A stretch of DNA of 25,615 nt from an uncultured Streptomyces sp. (GCA_946480485.1 CAMLJW010000013.1:1-25615), one strand, 5' to 3'. Positions 6,743 through 14,799 are shown, counted from the first letter of the stretch. Notes: a model not told the origin generated them from the sequence alone. Program-made: numbers and translations.

Positions 6743-7333
6743 TCACTCGTCACCCTGCCGGTCGCGGAAGGGCCTTTCCGGTCGGCGGACCATCAGATTG
6801 CGTACATGGCGGGTCAGGGCGGTGGCGGCGGCGGTGAGGAAGACGAAGGTGTAGAGGATCTGCAGGACGGTAATCACCCGTGCCGCCTGTCCCCGCGGGG
6901 TGACGTCTCCGTAGCCGACGGTGGCGAGCGTGGTCGTGGTGAAGTACAGGGCGTCCATCCGTGTGGTGAGGCCCATGAACTCGCCGGGTTGCTTGGCGAG
7001 GGCGTAGTAGGCGGCTGAGAAGACGAGAACGGACAGGCACATCAGAAGCGGGATGACCAGGCCCGGGCGGGCGCTCGGGCGGTTCATGAGGACGTCCCGG
7101 ATCTGCCGGAGGAGCAGGAGGGCCACAAGGCTCAGCGCGACGGCGAACAGCGTCCAGCTCAGGACGGGGCGGTGTGGTCCCAGCAGGTCGAGCGGGAGCA
7201 GGAAGTACCCGACGACCAGGGCCGCGGCGAGACCGGTCTGGATCAGCCACGTCCGCGCGGCTCGCCATGGTTGACGGGGGCCATGGCCGTCGTCCGGCCG
7301 GGCCGTTGGCCCCGTCGCCGCGTCGTCCTCCAC
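6743..7333 (-). CDS. Potassium channel family protein
   Basis: A 196-residue membrane protein with the K+ selectivity filter TVGYGD (about residues 146-151) after the pore helix ALYFTTTTLA. Hydrophobic helices lie at about 28-50, 58-78, 92-113 and 158-180, so there are two helices before the usual TM-pore-TM unit. There is no voltage-sensor arginine ladder and no RCK/TrkA ligand domain. The tail after 182 is short and basic. It should conduct K+ passively across the plasma membrane. The GTG at 7333 is preceded by GAGGGG at good distance. It is divergent from the gene at 7568 and shares a 234-base upstream region that holds a 13-bp tandem repeat. Confidence 0.88.
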   Translation of the reverse strand: MEDDAATGPTARPDDGHGPRQPWRAARTWLIQTGLAAALVVGYFLLPLDLLGPHRPVLSWTLFAVALSLVALLLLRQIRDVLMNRPSARPGLVIPLLMCLSVLVFSAAYYALAKQPGEFMGLTTRMDALYFTTTTLATVGYGDVTPRGQAARVITVLQILYTFVFLTAAATALTRHVRNLMVRRPERPFRDRQGDE

Positions 7334-7412
7334 AGGTCGCCCCTCGTTTGCCTGTCTTTAGTGAAGGGCCGCTGTGCTGCGCGCGCACGCCGGACCGGAT
7401 GCCCCGGGCGGC

Positions 7413-7490
7413 GCTCGGCCGGACGGCTCACCCGGACCGCTCGGCCGAACGGTTCGCCCAAACCGCTCACCCGAACGGCCGCACCCGGAT
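7413..7490. repeat. 13-bp imperfect tandem repeat, six units
   Basis: Six consecutive 13-base units run in register from 7413: GCTCGGCCGGACG, GCTCACCCGGACC, GCTCGGCCGAACG, GTTCGCCCAAACC, GCTCACCCGAACG, GCCGCACCCGGAT. The consensus is GCTC[G/A][G/C]CCG[G/A]AC[G/C]. Units 1 and 3 differ at one base, as do units 2 and 5 apart from their last base. The array sits in the shared upstream region of two divergent membrane-protein genes, about 80 bases before the start at 7568. Confidence 0.85.
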
Positions 7491-7567
7491 GGCGACGCGC
7501 GGGGACGGGGCCGACGCTCGAAACCCCGAGCACGGACTACGCACGGGACGAGGAACGGGAGAACCCC

Positions 7568-8002
7568 ATGGCCAAGGCAATGCAGCAGCCCCGGACCCAG
7601 CCCGCCACGTCCACCGGCTGGATGACGGGCGGCGTCGTCTTCGCGGGCGTCCTGATGCTCTGCAACGGCGTCATGGCCGTGCTCCAGGGCATAGCCGCGA
7701 TCGCCGAGGACGACTGGTACGCCGGTGTCGGCGACTACGCCTACCGGATCGACCTCACCGGGTGGGGCTGGATCCACCTGGTCATCGGCGTCTGCGTCGC
7801 GCTCACCGGAGCGGGCGTACTCAGGGGCGCTTCCTGGGCGCGGTACGTCGGCATCCTCTTCGCCTCGCTCAGCCTGGTCGCCCAGTTCCTGTTCCTGCCG
7901 TACGCCCCGGTCTGGTCGGTGGTCATGATCGCGATCGACCTTTTCGTGATCTGGGCGCTCGCTGTGTACCGGCCCGGCACGGTCGGCACGGCCGCACGCT
8001 GA
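7568..8002 (+). CDS. Four-helix membrane protein (DUF7144-like)
   Basis: A 144-residue integral membrane protein with four hydrophobic helices at about 18-42, 62-84, 88-108 and 112-133. The N-terminus is soluble (MAKAMQQPRTQPAT), then come GWMTGGVVFAGVLMLCNGV, the acidic loop AEDDWYAGVGDYAYRIDLTGWGW, and GVLRGASWARYVGI between helices 2 and 3. This pattern matches a family common in Actinobacteria as a small gene of unknown function. The ATG at 7568 follows CGGGAGAA, a good ribosome site; upstream in-frame codons run through the repeat array and look non-coding. It is probably transcribed alone, divergently from the K+ channel. Confidence 0.78.
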   Translation: MAKAMQQPRTQPATSTGWMTGGVVFAGVLMLCNGVMAVLQGIAAIAEDDWYAGVGDYAYRIDLTGWGWIHLVIGVCVALTGAGVLRGASWARYVGILFASLSLVAQFLFLPYAPVWSVVMIAIDLFVIWALAVYRPGTVGTAAR

Positions 8003-8087
8003 ACCTCATCGGCCGCTGCCGGGATCGGGTCCGGGCACGGTGCCGACCGATGTACGTGACGCGGCTTTCGCCGTGGCGGCGGGTCAT

Positions 8088-8105
8088 GCCCGCCGGCCGG
8101 CGGGC
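8088..8105. terminator. 18-bp perfect palindrome between convergent genes
   Basis: GCCCGCCGGCCGGCGGGC reads the same on both strands and can fold into a 7-bp stem with a GGCC loop. It lies 86 bases after the DUF7144-like gene and 110 bases beyond the end of the minus-strand gene at 8216, so it fits a shared terminator. Confidence 0.5.
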
Positions 8106-8215
8106 GAAGTGCGCGCGTTCGTACGGTCCGTCGGCGACCAGGTGCCGAGGGCGGCCGTGGCCCGGTTCTCGGGCGGGGGCCGGCCCGGTCGGGGATGGCC
8201 GTCGACGCTTGGGAG

Positions 8216-8593
8216 TCAGCGGTCCGAGTAGCTGATGTCCCCGACGGTCCAGGCGCTGATGTCCGCCAGGGCGACGCGGTACATGCCGCCGGTGTCGGGG
8301 ATGCCGAAGCTGCCCTGAAGGATGCGGGCGACGTGGAAGTGCAGGTGCGTGGGCCGGGCTTCGCGCCGCGGAGGCTTGCCGGTGTCGCCGGAGGGGGAGA
8401 ACACGGCGGCGAAGAGGCCCAGTTGCTCGGAGTCCCGCAGAACCTCCGCCACACGTTGCTTCCACATGGTCTCGGGGGCCAGCCGTCCGGTGATGACGGC
8501 TCCGGGGACCACCACGGTGAGGGACATCTGACTGCTTTGCTCCGACTCAACCTTCTCGGCGATGTCCACGAGCAGGTCATCAGTGTGCGACAT
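8216..8593 (-). CDS. Small conserved protein, possibly GvpU-like
   Basis: A 125-residue soluble protein. The start at 8593 (MSHTDDLLVDIAEKVESEQS) was chosen because the 71 codons upstream in frame read as Pro/Arg-rich non-coding sequence. It contains MSLTVVVPGAVITGRLAPETMW (about 22-43), where V-x-G-x-V-I-x-G-x-L resembles the core of gas-vesicle accessory protein GvpU, and ends in YRVALADISAWTVGDISYSDR. No other gas-vesicle gene is in the window, so a role in vesicles is unproved. It is mostly beta by pattern. Its upstream region, to 9018, contains palindromes and direct repeats. Confidence 0.5.
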   Translation of the reverse strand: MSHTDDLLVDIAEKVESEQSSQMSLTVVVPGAVITGRLAPETMWKQRVAEVLRDSEQLGLFAAVFSPSGDTGKPPRREARPTHLHFHVARILQGSFGIPDTGGMYRVALADISAWTVGDISYSDR

Positions 8594-8792
8594 GAACGCC
8601 GAGAGTACTCCAGCCCAAGAGCCCACGGCGGCGACACCGGAGCGGCGACAGCAGGGCGCCGGGGGCGACGGGGGAGACGGGGCGACGTGGCGTCGTCCGC
8701 CTGCTCGGCACCGATCGCCGCGATGAGTGAATGTGGCCGACTGCGGGCCAGGCCGCCAACCGGTTTCTGGCCGCTCCCTGCCCGAGCCCGTG

Positions 8793-8808
8793 CGGTGACC
8801 GGTCACCG
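8793..8808. promoter_or_regulatory. 16-bp perfect palindrome, candidate operator
   Basis: CGGTGACCGGTCACCG is an exact dyad with no spacer. It lies 200 bases upstream of the small minus-strand gene. Such short perfect dyads often bind dimeric repressors, but no neighbour encodes an obvious partner. Confidence 0.35.
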
Positions 8809-8937
8809 GCCTTCGTCCGCTCAGTGCCCGAGCCGGTGGGTGAGCGCTGTGGGTCCCTCGGCGCCCTGGAGACAGCCGTGCCGCGCGTCTGGTCGGTGTG
8901 GGCGCGTGTCGCGGGCGAACATCTCGGTCCGGCGATC

Positions 8938-8983
8938 GTCATGTCTGACGGCAGCCCATGCCGTCATGTCTGACGCATGGGCT
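8938..8983. terminator. Direct repeat and stem-loop after the large receptor-like gene
   Basis: GTCATGTCTGACG occurs at 8938-8950 and 8963-8975. The second copy fills the loop of a hairpin whose 9-bp arms are AGCCCATGC (8953-8961) and GCATGGGCT (8975-8983). The hairpin lies 36 bases beyond the stop of the minus-strand gene ending at 9019, so it is a plausible terminator. The repeated element itself has GTCA/TGAC ends. Confidence 0.5.
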
Positions 8984-9018
8984 CGCTCACACCTCGATTC
9001 AGGACCAACGTCACTTCG

Positions 9019-11958
9019 TCATGCGGGCGGTGGCGCGATGGCGCACTCCTCTTCCGTGAGCGGCTTCGCGTCGCCCGCGGTGCGGCCGCAGACCACGCGT
9101 GACGTGGTCGTGCCGTCTTCGGCGCGGCGTACCTCCTTCAAGACGATGCCGTGTCCGCTGCGGTCGCCGTACAGCGGTGTGTGGGTGAAGTCGATGGTGC
9201 CGGTGGCCATGCCTTCGAGCTTGACGGTTCTGAGGTTGACCCAGGTGGCAGCGCGGCTTTGGGCGGCGCCGTCGCGGGTGGCCGCCCAGTACAGGGCGCG
9301 GGCCGCGTCGTGGGCGAGGGCGGACTGGCCGCCGGCCAGGGCCGGGGTGTCGTACCGAAGGTCCTGGGAGCCGAGGCCCGGCAGGTACTTCGCGGCGTCC
9401 TCGTAGAAGGTGGTCCTGGAGGCCGCTTCCTCCAGTTCGGCGAGGCCCGCGTGATAGAGCGTCACCTTGGGCGCGACCGCGTCCTTGCCGCGGGCGAAGG
9501 TGGCCTTGGAGAGGTCGTCGCCGGTGAGGACGGCGATGTGCTTGCCCGCGCAGCCCGGTGTGGTGCCGAGCTGAGCCATAAAAGGGTCGACGTCTTCGAC
9601 CCGGCCGGCGAAGTAGATCACGGACGGAACGTTCTTCCCGTGGCAGATCGCGTCGGTGTGCAGGCGGAGTTCGGGCTTGCCGCCGCGCAGTGCGTACCGG
9701 CGCTGTGGCAGCGGGGTGAAGCCCTGATGGTCGAGCATCCGCTGTCCGTAGCGGGCCTGTTCGTCGGTGTACCGATCGTCGGTCTTGGCCGTGTTGCGGG
9801 CCAGGACCAGGGCGTACTGCCTCCCGTCCCGGGTACGCAACTGCCCGGCGATCAGACCGAGCTGCTCGCTCTGCCATTTGTCCGGGGCGGCCAGGCTGAA
9901 CCAGTTGGCGTACTGGCGGGGCAGGTAGGTGGCGGAGTTGGTGCCGGAGACAATGGGCAGCCCGGCCTCCATGAGGATCCGCGTGGTTCTCCCGCTCGAC
10001 TTCAGGTCGCGCCCCGTACCGACGACGCCGATCACGGTCGGGTCCTGGGCGGCGTAGGCCGCGATGGTGCGGGCCATGTCGGCCTGGTGGTTCAGGTCCA
10101 CGCCGCCGTTGGCGACCGCCACGCGCAGCTTCACCGGGAAGGTGTCGTTGATGACGGCCTGCGCCAGGTACACGCCCGCAAGCTCCTCGATGCCCTTCAC
10201 AGGTGAAGAGCCGCCCTCGGGGTCCGCGCTGAGTGGGCCGGCGTAGACGAGGGTGACGTGGTTGTCGGGGTGCCTGTCGAGGACGTCCCGGTTCTCGTCG
10301 GCGATGCGCTGTTCCAGGTCGGCCACGCTCCAGGAGGCTGCGTCGGCACCGAGCGGCGTCTGGGCGTCGCCGCCGTCCGATGCGGTGGCCGGAAGCCAGT
10401 CCGCGAACCGCACGTCGCCTGTGGCGATGCCTATGCACTCGGTTCCGCCGCCCGGCGCCGGCATGCGCTCGGTGTCCCGGTTCGCGGTCAGCAGCGACGC
10501 CGAGCAGTACCGGTCGTGCAGCGCGGCGGCCCGCATGGCGATGCCGCCGGCCAGTAGGGCGATCACCAGGGCCAGTGTGTGCAGCGCCCACACCAGGCGG
10601 GCCGGCGTCGGGCGGGCGGACGCCCTGACGTGGTCCGCGTTGGTGACGGGATCCAACTGGTCGTGCGGTACGGGGATCTTCATCACCCAGGGCAGGACGG
10701 CCCGCTGGTGGCTGGGGGACTGCTCGGCGCGCAGGTTCCTCGCCCATTCCCGGTACCAGTTGGGCAGCCGGTCCTGGAACCTCGGCTGGGAGGGCGGTTC
10801 GGCGGTGTGCGGGGCCTGGTCCACGCTGCGGTCCAGCCGCGGTATGTCCGCCTCGCCCACCGAGGCGACCACCAGGAGGGGGTCGAGTTCGCTGCGGCGG
10901 CTGCGTACGTCGCTGATGGCCCGGATCAGTTCTATGCCGCCGTTGTCCGCGTTGGCGCGGGGCAGGAACAGCATGGGCGGACGTGGTCGCTTGAAACCGC
11001 GCAGGTCCCAGCTCCAGCGGCGGTGGTTGTCCCGCAGGTCCTCGCGCAGGGCCAGCACGCACAGCTGGAGAGGGAAGTCGCCGCCCACCTTGAGCGCCTC
11101 GGCCACGTCGTACGCGCGGGCCGCGATCGCCTTCCAGGAGCGGACCGGGCGCAGCGGCGAAACCTCGGTCGGGTCCTCCCTGCCGACATCAGCGGTTCTG
11201 AGGAAGGTCGTGGTCATGAACCAGCGGCTCTCCCGGCGCAGCCACAGGAAGATCGGCGCCCGCCCCGGCAGGACGTAGTTGAGGATCGTCAGCAGGAGCA
11301 GGAAGCCGACACCGGACGCCACCGCCAGATACCACGTGCTGCGCGCGAGGAGCGCGGCGAGCCCGGTCACCAGACTCGCCGGGAGGACATGTGCCATGTC
11401 GAACAGGGGAAGCCCCCAGTGCCAGCGGGACGTGCGCTGCGGCCGCCAGCGCTGTTCGGCCAGCCTGTCCAGCAGATCCTGACGCGGTCCCCGGCTGCTG
11501 GAGCCGGCGGCCGGCCAGGCGTCGCCCAGTCCGCCGACGGCGTCCTCGATGGCGTGCACAAGCCGCAGCCGGGGGAACGCGTACCGCCGGTAGACCGCGT
11601 GGGCGCCACCCCATTTCCGCGAATCGCTCAGTGCTCGCACCAGAGCGGCGCCCCGACGCACCTCCGTCGGGTCGTCCTGGGTGTCCGACCGGCCGTCCTG
11701 CGGATCCGGGACCAGGGCGCAGCGCGTACCGTGCGCCTCCTGCCCGTCGTACAGCTGCCGGACCAGGTCCGCGACCTTGTCGTTGTCGCCGGTGTCCTGG
11801 GCGTGCAGCACGAACACGGGCATGGGCGGGTCGCTCGTGCGGAATTCCTGGATGAGACCTTCGAGTTGATTCTGGATATCGATGCCCGCGGGGCTTTCCG
11901 GTCCTTCGGGATGCCCCCCCGTGCACTTCGGCAGCCCCCCGCGCGCTCTCCCCACCAT
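9019..11958 (-). CDS. Large membrane protein: cytosolic NTPase-like region fused to an extracytoplasmic periplasmic-binding-protein domain
   Basis: A 979-residue protein. The ATG at 11958 follows GGGGG; a TTG two codons earlier is also possible. Residues 1-190 are cytosolic (MPVFVLHAQDTGDNDKVADL near 46). Two membrane helices lie at about 191-230. A second cytosolic part spans about 240-450 with alpha/beta patches (PPMLFLPRANADNG near 327, LDPLLVVASVGEADIP near 358) like those of STAND-type NTPases, but no Walker A is visible. A third helix lies at about 455-477. Residues 565-950 look like a type 1 periplasmic binding domain of the branched-chain amino-acid (LivJ) type (VTLVYAGPLSADPEGG, VIGVVGTGRDLKSSGRTTRI, GLPIVSGTNSATYLP). 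With no ABC permease nearby, it may be a ligand receptor rather than a transporter part. Function is inferred. Confidence 0.7.
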   Translation of the reverse strand: MVGRARGGLPKCTGGHPEGPESPAGIDIQNQLEGLIQEFRTSDPPMPVFVLHAQDTGDNDKVADLVRQLYDGQEAHGTRCALVPDPQDGRSDTQDDPTEVRRGAALVRALSDSRKWGGAHAVYRRYAFPRLRLVHAIEDAVGGLGDAWPAAGSSSRGPRQDLLDRLAEQRWRPQRTSRWHWGLPLFDMAHVLPASLVTGLAALLARSTWYLAVASGVGFLLLLTILNYVLPGRAPIFLWLRRESRWFMTTTFLRTADVGREDPTEVSPLRPVRSWKAIAARAYDVAEALKVGGDFPLQLCVLALREDLRDNHRRWSWDLRGFKRPRPPMLFLPRANADNGGIELIRAISDVRSRRSELDPLLVVASVGEADIPRLDRSVDQAPHTAEPPSQPRFQDRLPNWYREWARNLRAEQSPSHQRAVLPWVMKIPVPHDQLDPVTNADHVRASARPTPARLVWALHTLALVIALLAGGIAMRAAALHDRYCSASLLTANRDTERMPAPGGGTECIGIATGDVRFADWLPATASDGGDAQTPLGADAASWSVADLEQRIADENRDVLDRHPDNHVTLVYAGPLSADPEGGSSPVKGIEELAGVYLAQAVINDTFPVKLRVAVANGGVDLNHQADMARTIAAYAAQDPTVIGVVGTGRDLKSSGRTTRILMEAGLPIVSGTNSATYLPRQYANWFSLAAPDKWQSEQLGLIAGQLRTRDGRQYALVLARNTAKTDDRYTDEQARYGQRMLDHQGFTPLPQRRYALRGGKPELRLHTDAICHGKNVPSVIYFAGRVEDVDPFMAQLGTTPGCAGKHIAVLTGDDLSKATFARGKDAVAPKVTLYHAGLAELEEAASRTTFYEDAAKYLPGLGSQDLRYDTPALAGGQSALAHDAARALYWAATRDGAAQSRAATWVNLRTVKLEGMATGTIDFTHTPLYGDRSGHGIVLKEVRRAEDGTTTSRVVCGRTAGDAKPLTEEECAIAPPPA

Positions 11959-12339
11959 GCCCAACCCCCGTTCGCTCCATGTGAGTTATGAGGCTAGCGT
12001 GTTTGGTTGAAGCGGGAATGGTCTCGGGAGCCGAGCAGGAACGCAATGGCGAACGCGGAATGCTGAAGACGCTCTCACAACGGTGAACCGAACCCTCGTC
12101 TGCCTGCCCCGGCCCGGACGGACAGCGGCACACCGTGCCGGAGCGTTTCGACACCAGGACCGACGCGGCGGTCCCGTCTCCTGCCTGATCTCCGTCCGCT
12201 GCCGCAGAAGTACTACGTCGGCGGACTGATCGGCACTCTGGGGAGGTGAGCTGCCGGCCTCGTACTCCTCGGCCATGGACGCGTGCGGGCGGAGCCCGGG
12301 TGTTCTTCAAGGCCACCTCCGGCGTGGCCGACTACCGGG
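11959..12339. other. Intergenic region upstream of the receptor-like gene and two-component remnants
   Basis: About 380 bases without a convincing gene. The left part must hold the promoter of the minus-strand receptor-like gene. Short frames on both strands (for example a minus-strand one at 11986-12276) are Arg/Pro-rich and look like chance reading frames. From about 12340 the sequence becomes the tail of a decayed histidine kinase. Confidence 0.5.
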
Positions 12340-12492
12340 CGCACGCACCGCAGAGCCGGAACCGACCCGCCACGGTTTCGGGCTGCTGGGGGTGCGTGAA
12401 CAAGTGGAGTTGGCGAGTGGCAGGATGACCCTAGGCCCCCTACCGGGGGAGGCTTCCTGGTCACCGCGAGCCTGCCGAGGTACCCGTCATGA
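12340..12492 (+). pseudogene. Remnant of a NarL-family histidine kinase (C-terminal ATPase end)
   Basis: One frame reads RHGFGLLGVREQVELASGRM then TLGPLPG, which is the G2-box end of the HATPase_c domain in NarL-type sensor kinases (G-L-x-G-[MV]-R-E-R-V). At the G-run near 12450 the frame must slip by one base to continue as GGFLVTASLPRYPS and a TGA at 12490-12492. That stop overlaps an ATG in the classic ATGA arrangement with a response-regulator start. Only about 50 residues survive; the rest of the kinase is gone. Confidence 0.7.
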
Positions 12493-12613
12493 TCCGAGTC
12501 GTGCCGCTGGACGACGAGCCGCTGGTACGGGGCTGCGGATGATCCTGGGAAGCCACGGGACCGCCGAGGTCGTGGCGGAGGACGGTGACGGCACCCGCGC
12601 CGTAGAACTGGTC
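12489..12613 (+). pseudogene. Remnant of a NarL/LuxR response regulator (receiver N-terminus)
   Basis: ATG at 12489 begins MIRVVPLDDEPLVR, the first strand and acidic pocket (D-D) of a receiver domain. The frame then stops after 17 codons at 12540-12542. Shifting frame, the expected continuation GLRMILGSHGTAEVVAEDGD then GTRAVELV appears up to about 12613, where similarity ends abruptly and the membrane protein of the next gene begins. The phospho-acceptor Asp, the rest of the receiver and the DNA-binding domain are missing. Together with the kinase remnant it marks a deleted two-component operon. Confidence 0.8.
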
Positions 12614-13603
12614 CTCTTTTCTCCCGCATGCGCCTTCTTCCTGATGTTCGCCTGCAGCTTCCTGTACGACCGAAGACTCGTGCGCAACGGCGTCTACCTC
12701 TTCTTCGCGCTACTCTTCCTGTCCTTGCCGCTGCTGGACAAACTGGCGTCGGTGTCCGAGACGGCGGCCGCGATCCTGATAGGGGTTCTCTTTCTCCTTC
12801 CCCTGATGATTTTGGTGCTCGCGGTTTTCCTGATCGCCAACGGAATGACGATGATGCGCCGTGAAGGCAGACGTCCGGCGAATCTCCTGTCGCTGGCGGC
12901 AGGCGTCGGCATCATCCTGTTCATTGTGCTGAAATCGCTCGCCTACCAGACCCAATGGAAGCTGCTGGAAGTCGTGATGAATACGGCGACTGGCGTCCTC
13001 GGTTATGTCTCACTGCTCTTCGTGTGCTTCCTGCTCTACTCTTTCGTCTACGGCAGGATCCGGCACCGGCGTGCCGTCGATTTCATCATCGTGCTCGGTT
13101 CGGGACTGGTCGGAGGCTCGAGGGTCCCGCCGCTGCTGGCCGGCCGGCTGGACCGGGGACGCGCCGCCTTCGACGCCGAACGGGCCAAGGGCCGGGACCC
13201 GATGCTGCTGACGTCCGGTGGCCAGGGGCCGGACGAGGACCTCCCCGAAGCGCGGGCGATGGCCGACCACCTGATCGCAGGCGGCGTACCGGCCGACCGG
13301 ATCCTGGTCGAGGACCGGTCCCGCACGACCCGGGAGAACCTGCGTTTCAGCAAGGCGCTGATGGAGGACCGCACACCGGGCTACCGGGCCCTGGTGGTGA
13401 CCAACAATTTCCACGTCCTGCGCGCCGCGCAGATGGCGCGCAGGGAGAAGGTCGACGCACAGGTCATCGGCTCGCCGACGGCCCGCTACTTCTGGCCGAG
13501 CGCGACGATCCGCGAATTCGTGGCCATCTTCCTGTCGCACCGGGTGCTGAATCTCGGCATCTGCGCGCTGCTGATCGTCGTCGGCGTGCTTCCCTCCCGG
13601 TAA
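12539..13603 (+). CDS. YdcF/SanA-family (DUF218) membrane protein with a chimeric N-terminus
   Basis: Up to 354 residues. Multi-pass membrane part: hydrophobic helices at about 26-42, 50-67, 76-102, 117-134 and 150-171. The DUF218 domain spans about 180-330 with VDFIIVLGSGL, LTSGGQGPDED, EARAMADHLIAGGVP, LVEDRSRTTRENLRFS and VVTNNFHVLRAA. Proteins of this family act in envelope and cell-wall homeostasis; the chemistry is unclear. The only in-frame ATG before the first helix (12539) lies in the response-regulator remnant, so the first 25 residues are receiver-derived. That ATG overlaps the TGA of the broken 17-codon reading frame (ATGA), so reinitiation is possible. The native start was probably near 12614. 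It is followed by the VanZ-RDD gene after 56 bases. Confidence 0.85.
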   Translation: MILGSHGTAEVVAEDGDGTRAVELVLFSPACAFFLMFACSFLYDRRLVRNGVYLFFALLFLSLPLLDKLASVSETAAAILIGVLFLLPLMILVLAVFLIANGMTMMRREGRRPANLLSLAAGVGIILFIVLKSLAYQTQWKLLEVVMNTATGVLGYVSLLFVCFLLYSFVYGRIRHRRAVDFIIVLGSGLVGGSRVPPLLAGRLDRGRAAFDAERAKGRDPMLLTSGGQGPDEDLPEARAMADHLIAGGVPADRILVEDRSRTTRENLRFSKALMEDRTPGYRALVVTNNFHVLRAAQMARREKVDAQVIGSPTARYFWPSATIREFVAIFLSHRVLNLGICALLIVVGVLPSR

Positions 13604-13659
13604 TCCATTTTTCGTGCGCCGATGCCGACCAGGGATCCGGCGCTGAGAGGAATCCACTC

Positions 13660-14799
13660 ATGAGTGCAAGAGTGGAGCCGGCCATGTGGGCCGCTCTGCT
13701 GATGTTCGTGGCCGCCTTCGTGCTGTTCGTCCCCTATATCGCAGTGCAGTACCGGCGACGTGGCGAACTGGGCATGGGCAACGCGGCGTTGGCGTTCACC
13801 GGACCTTGCTACGGCCTGGCGCTGTTCTTCTACGTGTTCTCCCCGTTCCCGCCCGTGGTGACCAATTTCTGTGCCGTCATCGGTATCCACCGACCGCAGT
13901 TGATTCCGTTCAACTTTCTGCACGACATGCAAAAGTCCGCCACCGGCAACGGTCTTGCGGCAACGCTGCACAACCCGGCGCTGACGCAAGTACTGCTGAA
14001 CGTGGCGCTTTTCATACCCTTGGGCATGTTGGTCCGGCACATGTTCCGGCGCAGCGTGCCGGTCACCGCGGCCATCGGCCTGGGCGTGTCACTGCTGATC
14101 GAGGTGACACAACTGACCGGGGACTGGTTCATCTACCCGTGCGCGTACCGGCTGTTCGATGTGGACGACCTGCTCGCGAACGGCCTGGGAGGCTTGGTCG
14201 GCGCGCTGGCCGCCCCGCTGCTGCATGCCGTACCAGGTCAGCGGATCGACGCCGAGCCGGGAGAGCCGCGCCCGGTCACCTGGCGCAGGCGGCTGCTGGC
14301 GTGCGTGTGCGATCTGATGGCCTTCGGGTTCCTCTATGTGCCGTCGGTCGCCGCCTTTGCGGTGCTGCTGTGGATCTGGCAGGGGGGTTTGTCCGCGGGT
14401 AATGGTCCTCCGTACACGGCTCTCTTCGACTATTCAACCGTCCAGCTCTACGGGTTCTGGCTGACGTGGTTCGTGCTCGCGGTCGGATTCCCCCTGGCAG
14501 GCAGTGGGGCCGGTCTCGGGCAGCGCATCGTCCGGTTGCAGGCGGTCACTGCTGACGGCCGCCGACCGGATGTGAAGGCGAGACTGGTGCGCAGCCTGAC
14601 GGGTATCGGCGGCTGGCTGCTCCTGTACCACTTCGATCGGTTCGGCTTGGCCGGTGTCCTGGCAGTGGTCTCGCTCTTCGGGCTGTTCACCACGTCGCAG
14701 CACCGCGGCTTTTCCTACGTCTGCGCGCGAGTGACGATGACGGATTCCCGTGTGCGGAGCGGACAAGGGCAAGGCGCGTCGCCCGAGCCTGTTCACTGA
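13660..14799 (+). CDS. VanZ-like / RDD-domain fusion membrane protein
   Basis: A 379-residue membrane protein. The ATG at 13660 follows GAGAGG at 13645-13650. The N-terminal half is VanZ-like: helices near 8-28 and 42-62, LIPFNFLHD (81-89), NVALFIPLGMLVRHM (114-128) and SLLIEVTQL...YRLFDVDDLLANGLGGLVGAL (144-183), which carries the family's E-x-x-Q and D-x-D-D-x-x-x-N residues. VanZ itself gives teicoplanin resistance. Residues 207-360 form an RDD domain (WRRRLLACVCDLMAFG, then GLGQRIVRLQAVTADGRRP). The fusion is a known actinobacterial arrangement. It sits between the YdcF-like and PAP2 genes, so an envelope role fits. The tail after 362 is polar. Confidence 0.88.
   Translation: MSARVEPAMWAALLMFVAAFVLFVPYIAVQYRRRGELGMGNAALAFTGPCYGLALFFYVFSPFPPVVTNFCAVIGIHRPQLIPFNFLHDMQKSATGNGLAATLHNPALTQVLLNVALFIPLGMLVRHMFRRSVPVTAAIGLGVSLLIEVTQLTGDWFIYPCAYRLFDVDDLLANGLGGLVGALAAPLLHAVPGQRIDAEPGEPRPVTWRRRLLACVCDLMAFGFLYVPSVAAFAVLLWIWQGGLSAGNGPPYTALFDYSTVQLYGFWLTWFVLAVGFPLAGSGAGLGQRIVRLQAVTADGRRPDVKARLVRSLTGIGGWLLLYHFDRFGLAGVLAVVSLFGLFTTSQHRGFSYVCARVTMTDSRVRSGQGQGASPEPVH

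Larger units (their letters stand above)
8594..9018. other. Intergenic region with palindromes and repeats
   Basis: About 425 bases separate the small gene (reading left from 8593) from the end of the large minus-strand gene. No frame is convincing as protein. It holds a 16-bp perfect palindrome at 8793-8808 and a direct repeat with a stem-loop at 8938-8983, listed separately. The region must contain the promoter of the small gene, but I see no clear -35/-10 pair. Confidence 0.5.

Noticed and set aside
5190..6854. Long forward frame overlapping the glycosyltransferase
   Set aside because: Arg/Gly/Pro-rich, no hydrophobic helices; it is the shifted shadow of the membrane protein.
8040..8231. 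Forward frame with DVRDAAFAVAAGHARRPAGE between convergent genes
   Set aside because: No ribosome site, overlaps the palindromic terminator, no recognised motif.
9011..11062. 683-codon minus-strand frame overlapping the receptor-like gene
   Set aside because: Pro/Arg/Gly-rich shadow in another frame; the 979-residue frame has membrane helices and a recognisable binding domain.
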